This document shows positions 62,400-64,000 of a DNA stretch of 64,000 bases, piece after piece. A program made the translations under genes and the position numbers. The DNA lies in NCBI RefSeq assembly GCF_905475465.1, contig NC_062259.1, positions 4,040,501 to 4,104,500 on the forward strand, read 5' to 3'. The notes below the pieces were generated by a model. That model was not told where the DNA came from and searched no databases. It was given only the letters and a program-made list of their open reading frames with translations. Position 1 is the stretch's first letter; every line of letters starts with the position of its first letter. The stretch comes from Pieris napi. Taxonomy: Eukaryota; Arthropoda; Insecta; Lepidoptera; Pieridae.

Positions 62400-62745
62400 C
62401 TTAGAAAACTATGTTCTCTCGTAAATAGAAAACTACGTGTTCAGTGATTTCGTTCCCTCAATGCTTAACGTCAAAAGTCTTCGAACACTGCGCTCTACCA
62501 GTGATGACTTACGGCTCTGAGCTCTTGGTCTTCTACTTCAAGCTATGAAGGGGGCTATGCTCTGTGTTTCTCTATGCGATTGAATTAGAAATAAAGAGAT
62601 TTGTAGAAGAAATAAAGTTACATAGCCAAAGCTTAAATGGCAATGGGCACAACGGATCGCTTATGGGACAAAAAAGTCCTGGAATGGAAGCCAACGACCA
62701 GCTTAGGGGAGAGGCCTAGCAGAGGACGTCAATAAGCTGAAACGA
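62400..62745 (+). pseudogene. RTE-type LINE reverse-transcriptase C terminus, decayed
   Basis: Reading across frames: VFEHCALPVMTYGSE, then IRNKEICRRNKVT, then LKWQWA and a GRGLAED-like basic end. This is the order found after the reverse transcriptase in RTE-clade LINEs (LPVMTYG, IRN..IR..T.V, KWQWAGH). There are several stops. Confidence 0.7.
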
Positions 62746-63188
62746 ACAAACAAGGTTATGTTCAAAAAGATAATGGCACGTGAATGCCTTTCTCAGAATA
62801 AGGCACTTACAATTTGCCGGCTTTATTCTAGAGATTTGAATCAAATTCCAATAGTAATATAAATCTCAGAATATTTGTATTATAAAATCAGATGTGCACA
62901 AAAGAACAATCTTTGTTTTTAAAAAAAAAAAATTTTTTTGTGATAAATGGAAAGATCATATATAAGTTTTATAACAAAACTATTTTTTTTCGCAATAATT
63001 CAAAAGTTATTTCAAAGAAAAAATATTTTTTTAATCCAGTGCCGGAAACACGCCGAACAAACCCGAGCGCGTGTGACGTCATGTTAGTTTTCACTCATTG
63101 CAGTTTATAGAAAAATAATAAATACAGTGTGAAATAGATCAATATTTAATTTTGTTGTCATTGTTAAATATTTAAATTTATATTAAAA

Positions 63189-63318
63189 ATGTCGAACCTC
63201 AAAAGTTATCGTTCTTGTTTTTTACCATTATGTACGAATACTACAAAAACAACTCCTGACAAAATGTTTTAAATGTTCCCCAAGATGACAAACGTCTAAA
63301 TAAATGGTACAAATAATA
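63189..63318 (+). pseudogene. THAP-type zinc finger fragment
   Basis: ATG 63189 opens MSNLKSYRSCFLPLCTNTTK then TPDKMF; a frameshift follows and NVPQDDKRLNKWYK continues before a stop. The C-x4-C spacing with a proline, then VP and a later W, is the first half of a THAP domain (C2CH). THAP domains are typical of P-element-like transposases and host genes derived from them. The C-terminal half with Cys and His is missing. Confidence 0.7.
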
Positions 63319-63598
63319 TTTTTACGACTTAGTTGAACATAACCTATAGCTTTGTTGCCGTAACTCTCCCTCGATGAATTTATGAAATAAATAATTATAT
63401 TTAATATAATGGAGAATAAATACATAAATATTTTCATTTATTTTATTATTTTTTAACAGACTTACCTTGATACCTTGGCAACTCGAACTTCAGCAGAATT
63501 AAACCGAACGTCATTTAAAAAAAAATCGGTGATCATAAATATATCAACTTCAGGAATATTATCAGACTTTGCCTTAATAAATCCTTTATCATACATAG
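63300..63598 (-). pseudogene. Unassigned repeat-borne gene fragment, opposite strand
   Basis: From ATG at about 63596 the minus strand reads MYDKGFIKAKSDNIPEVD, then IFMITDFFLNDVRF and SAEVRVAKVSR, ending at a donor-like GTAAGT (63469). Farther on, SSRESYGNKAIGYVQLSRKN continues at 63310-63385. I associate this order with a repetitive lepidopteran protein family but cannot name it. It partly overlaps the THAP fragment on the other strand. Confidence 0.5.
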
Positions 63599-63599
63599 C

Positions 63600-64000
63600 T
63601 AATCGGAACCAACTAACAAACCGGTATTTACCAATAAATTTTCAATACTGTACTGTACGCTGTACTGTTATTAAATAGCTTTAATATTATGATGTCACAA
63701 CTATGGTGATCATTCATAGCGCGTTTATAGTCACGTGATTTTTATTTAAATTTCATCAATTTCTAATTGTTTATAATTAATTGAATTTTTTTAAGTTCAA
63801 TATTACAATAAAGTTTTATAATATATAAAAAAAAAACATTTTTTTTTCAAAAACCCAATTGTTCAAAGTGTACTTAATCAGTGATAATCGTACCGGCGTT
63901 TTTGTCTCTCATGCCTTATTTTGGGCTAACGAATATTTGAAATAATTTTATCGTAGATTTCTATACTCTACATAAAAACATGTTTTATTTTCATTCAACA
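63600..64000. other. Noncoding, AT-rich
   Basis: The next upstream exon of the minus-strand Ig gene is not seen here; A and T runs dominate 63820-63850. Confidence 0.4.

Overview
This is nuclear DNA of an insect, most probably a moth or butterfly. It is AT-rich, the genes are split by many GT-AG introns, tRNA-derived SINEs are scattered throughout, and the complete chemoreceptor gene is of the insect seven-transmembrane odorant receptor type, close in style to lepidopteran receptors. No bacterial or organellar genes were seen. All gene models below were built by reading splice sites by eye and checking that the frame stays open across every junction.

Layout. (1) 1-4.0 kb: the first two coding exons of a MICAL flavin monooxygenase on the minus strand; the gene continues off the left edge. 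(2) 4-13.7 kb: a repeat field with a Ty3/gypsy pol remnant, a bounded PIF/Harbinger transposon carrying its two decayed genes (8644-10754), tandem repeats and several short inverted-repeat elements (MITEs). (3) 14.17-19.88 kb: a complete seven-exon odorant receptor, plus strand, 423 codons. (4) 20-41 kb: no protein gene. It holds a TATA promoter with an apparent first exon at 23.0 kb, two 1.5-1.6 kb copies' worth of one TIR family in the window as a whole (one copy here), a BEL/Pao gag remnant, a 5'-truncated R1-like retrotransposon with a 14-bp target duplication, and a 2.28-kb giant foldback. (5) 41.5-49.1 kb: a complete ten-exon muscle-type kinase gene, plus strand (four Ig domains, an Fn3-like region, kinase, calmodulin-type tail; 1018 aa). 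(6) 49.6-51.9 kb: a hairpin MITE and a 116-bp satellite interrupted by a transposon. (7) 53.5-61.5 kb: the 3' ten coding exons of an Ig-repeat muscle protein (Unc-89/obscurin-like), minus strand, converging on the kinase gene. (8) 61.6-64 kb: MITE, RTE LINE and THAP/transposon debris.

The two muscle-type genes lie tail to tail: one ends with a kinase, the other is an Ig chain that ends without one in this reading. A recurring theme is insertion into 3-bp TTA/TAA sites. One such element (46073-46725) still carries part of a MADF-domain gene and looks like the parent of the 164-bp MITE at 28540. The strongest candidates for undescribed biology are the giant foldback, the TIR family with repeated subterminal motifs, and the Ig/kinase pair.
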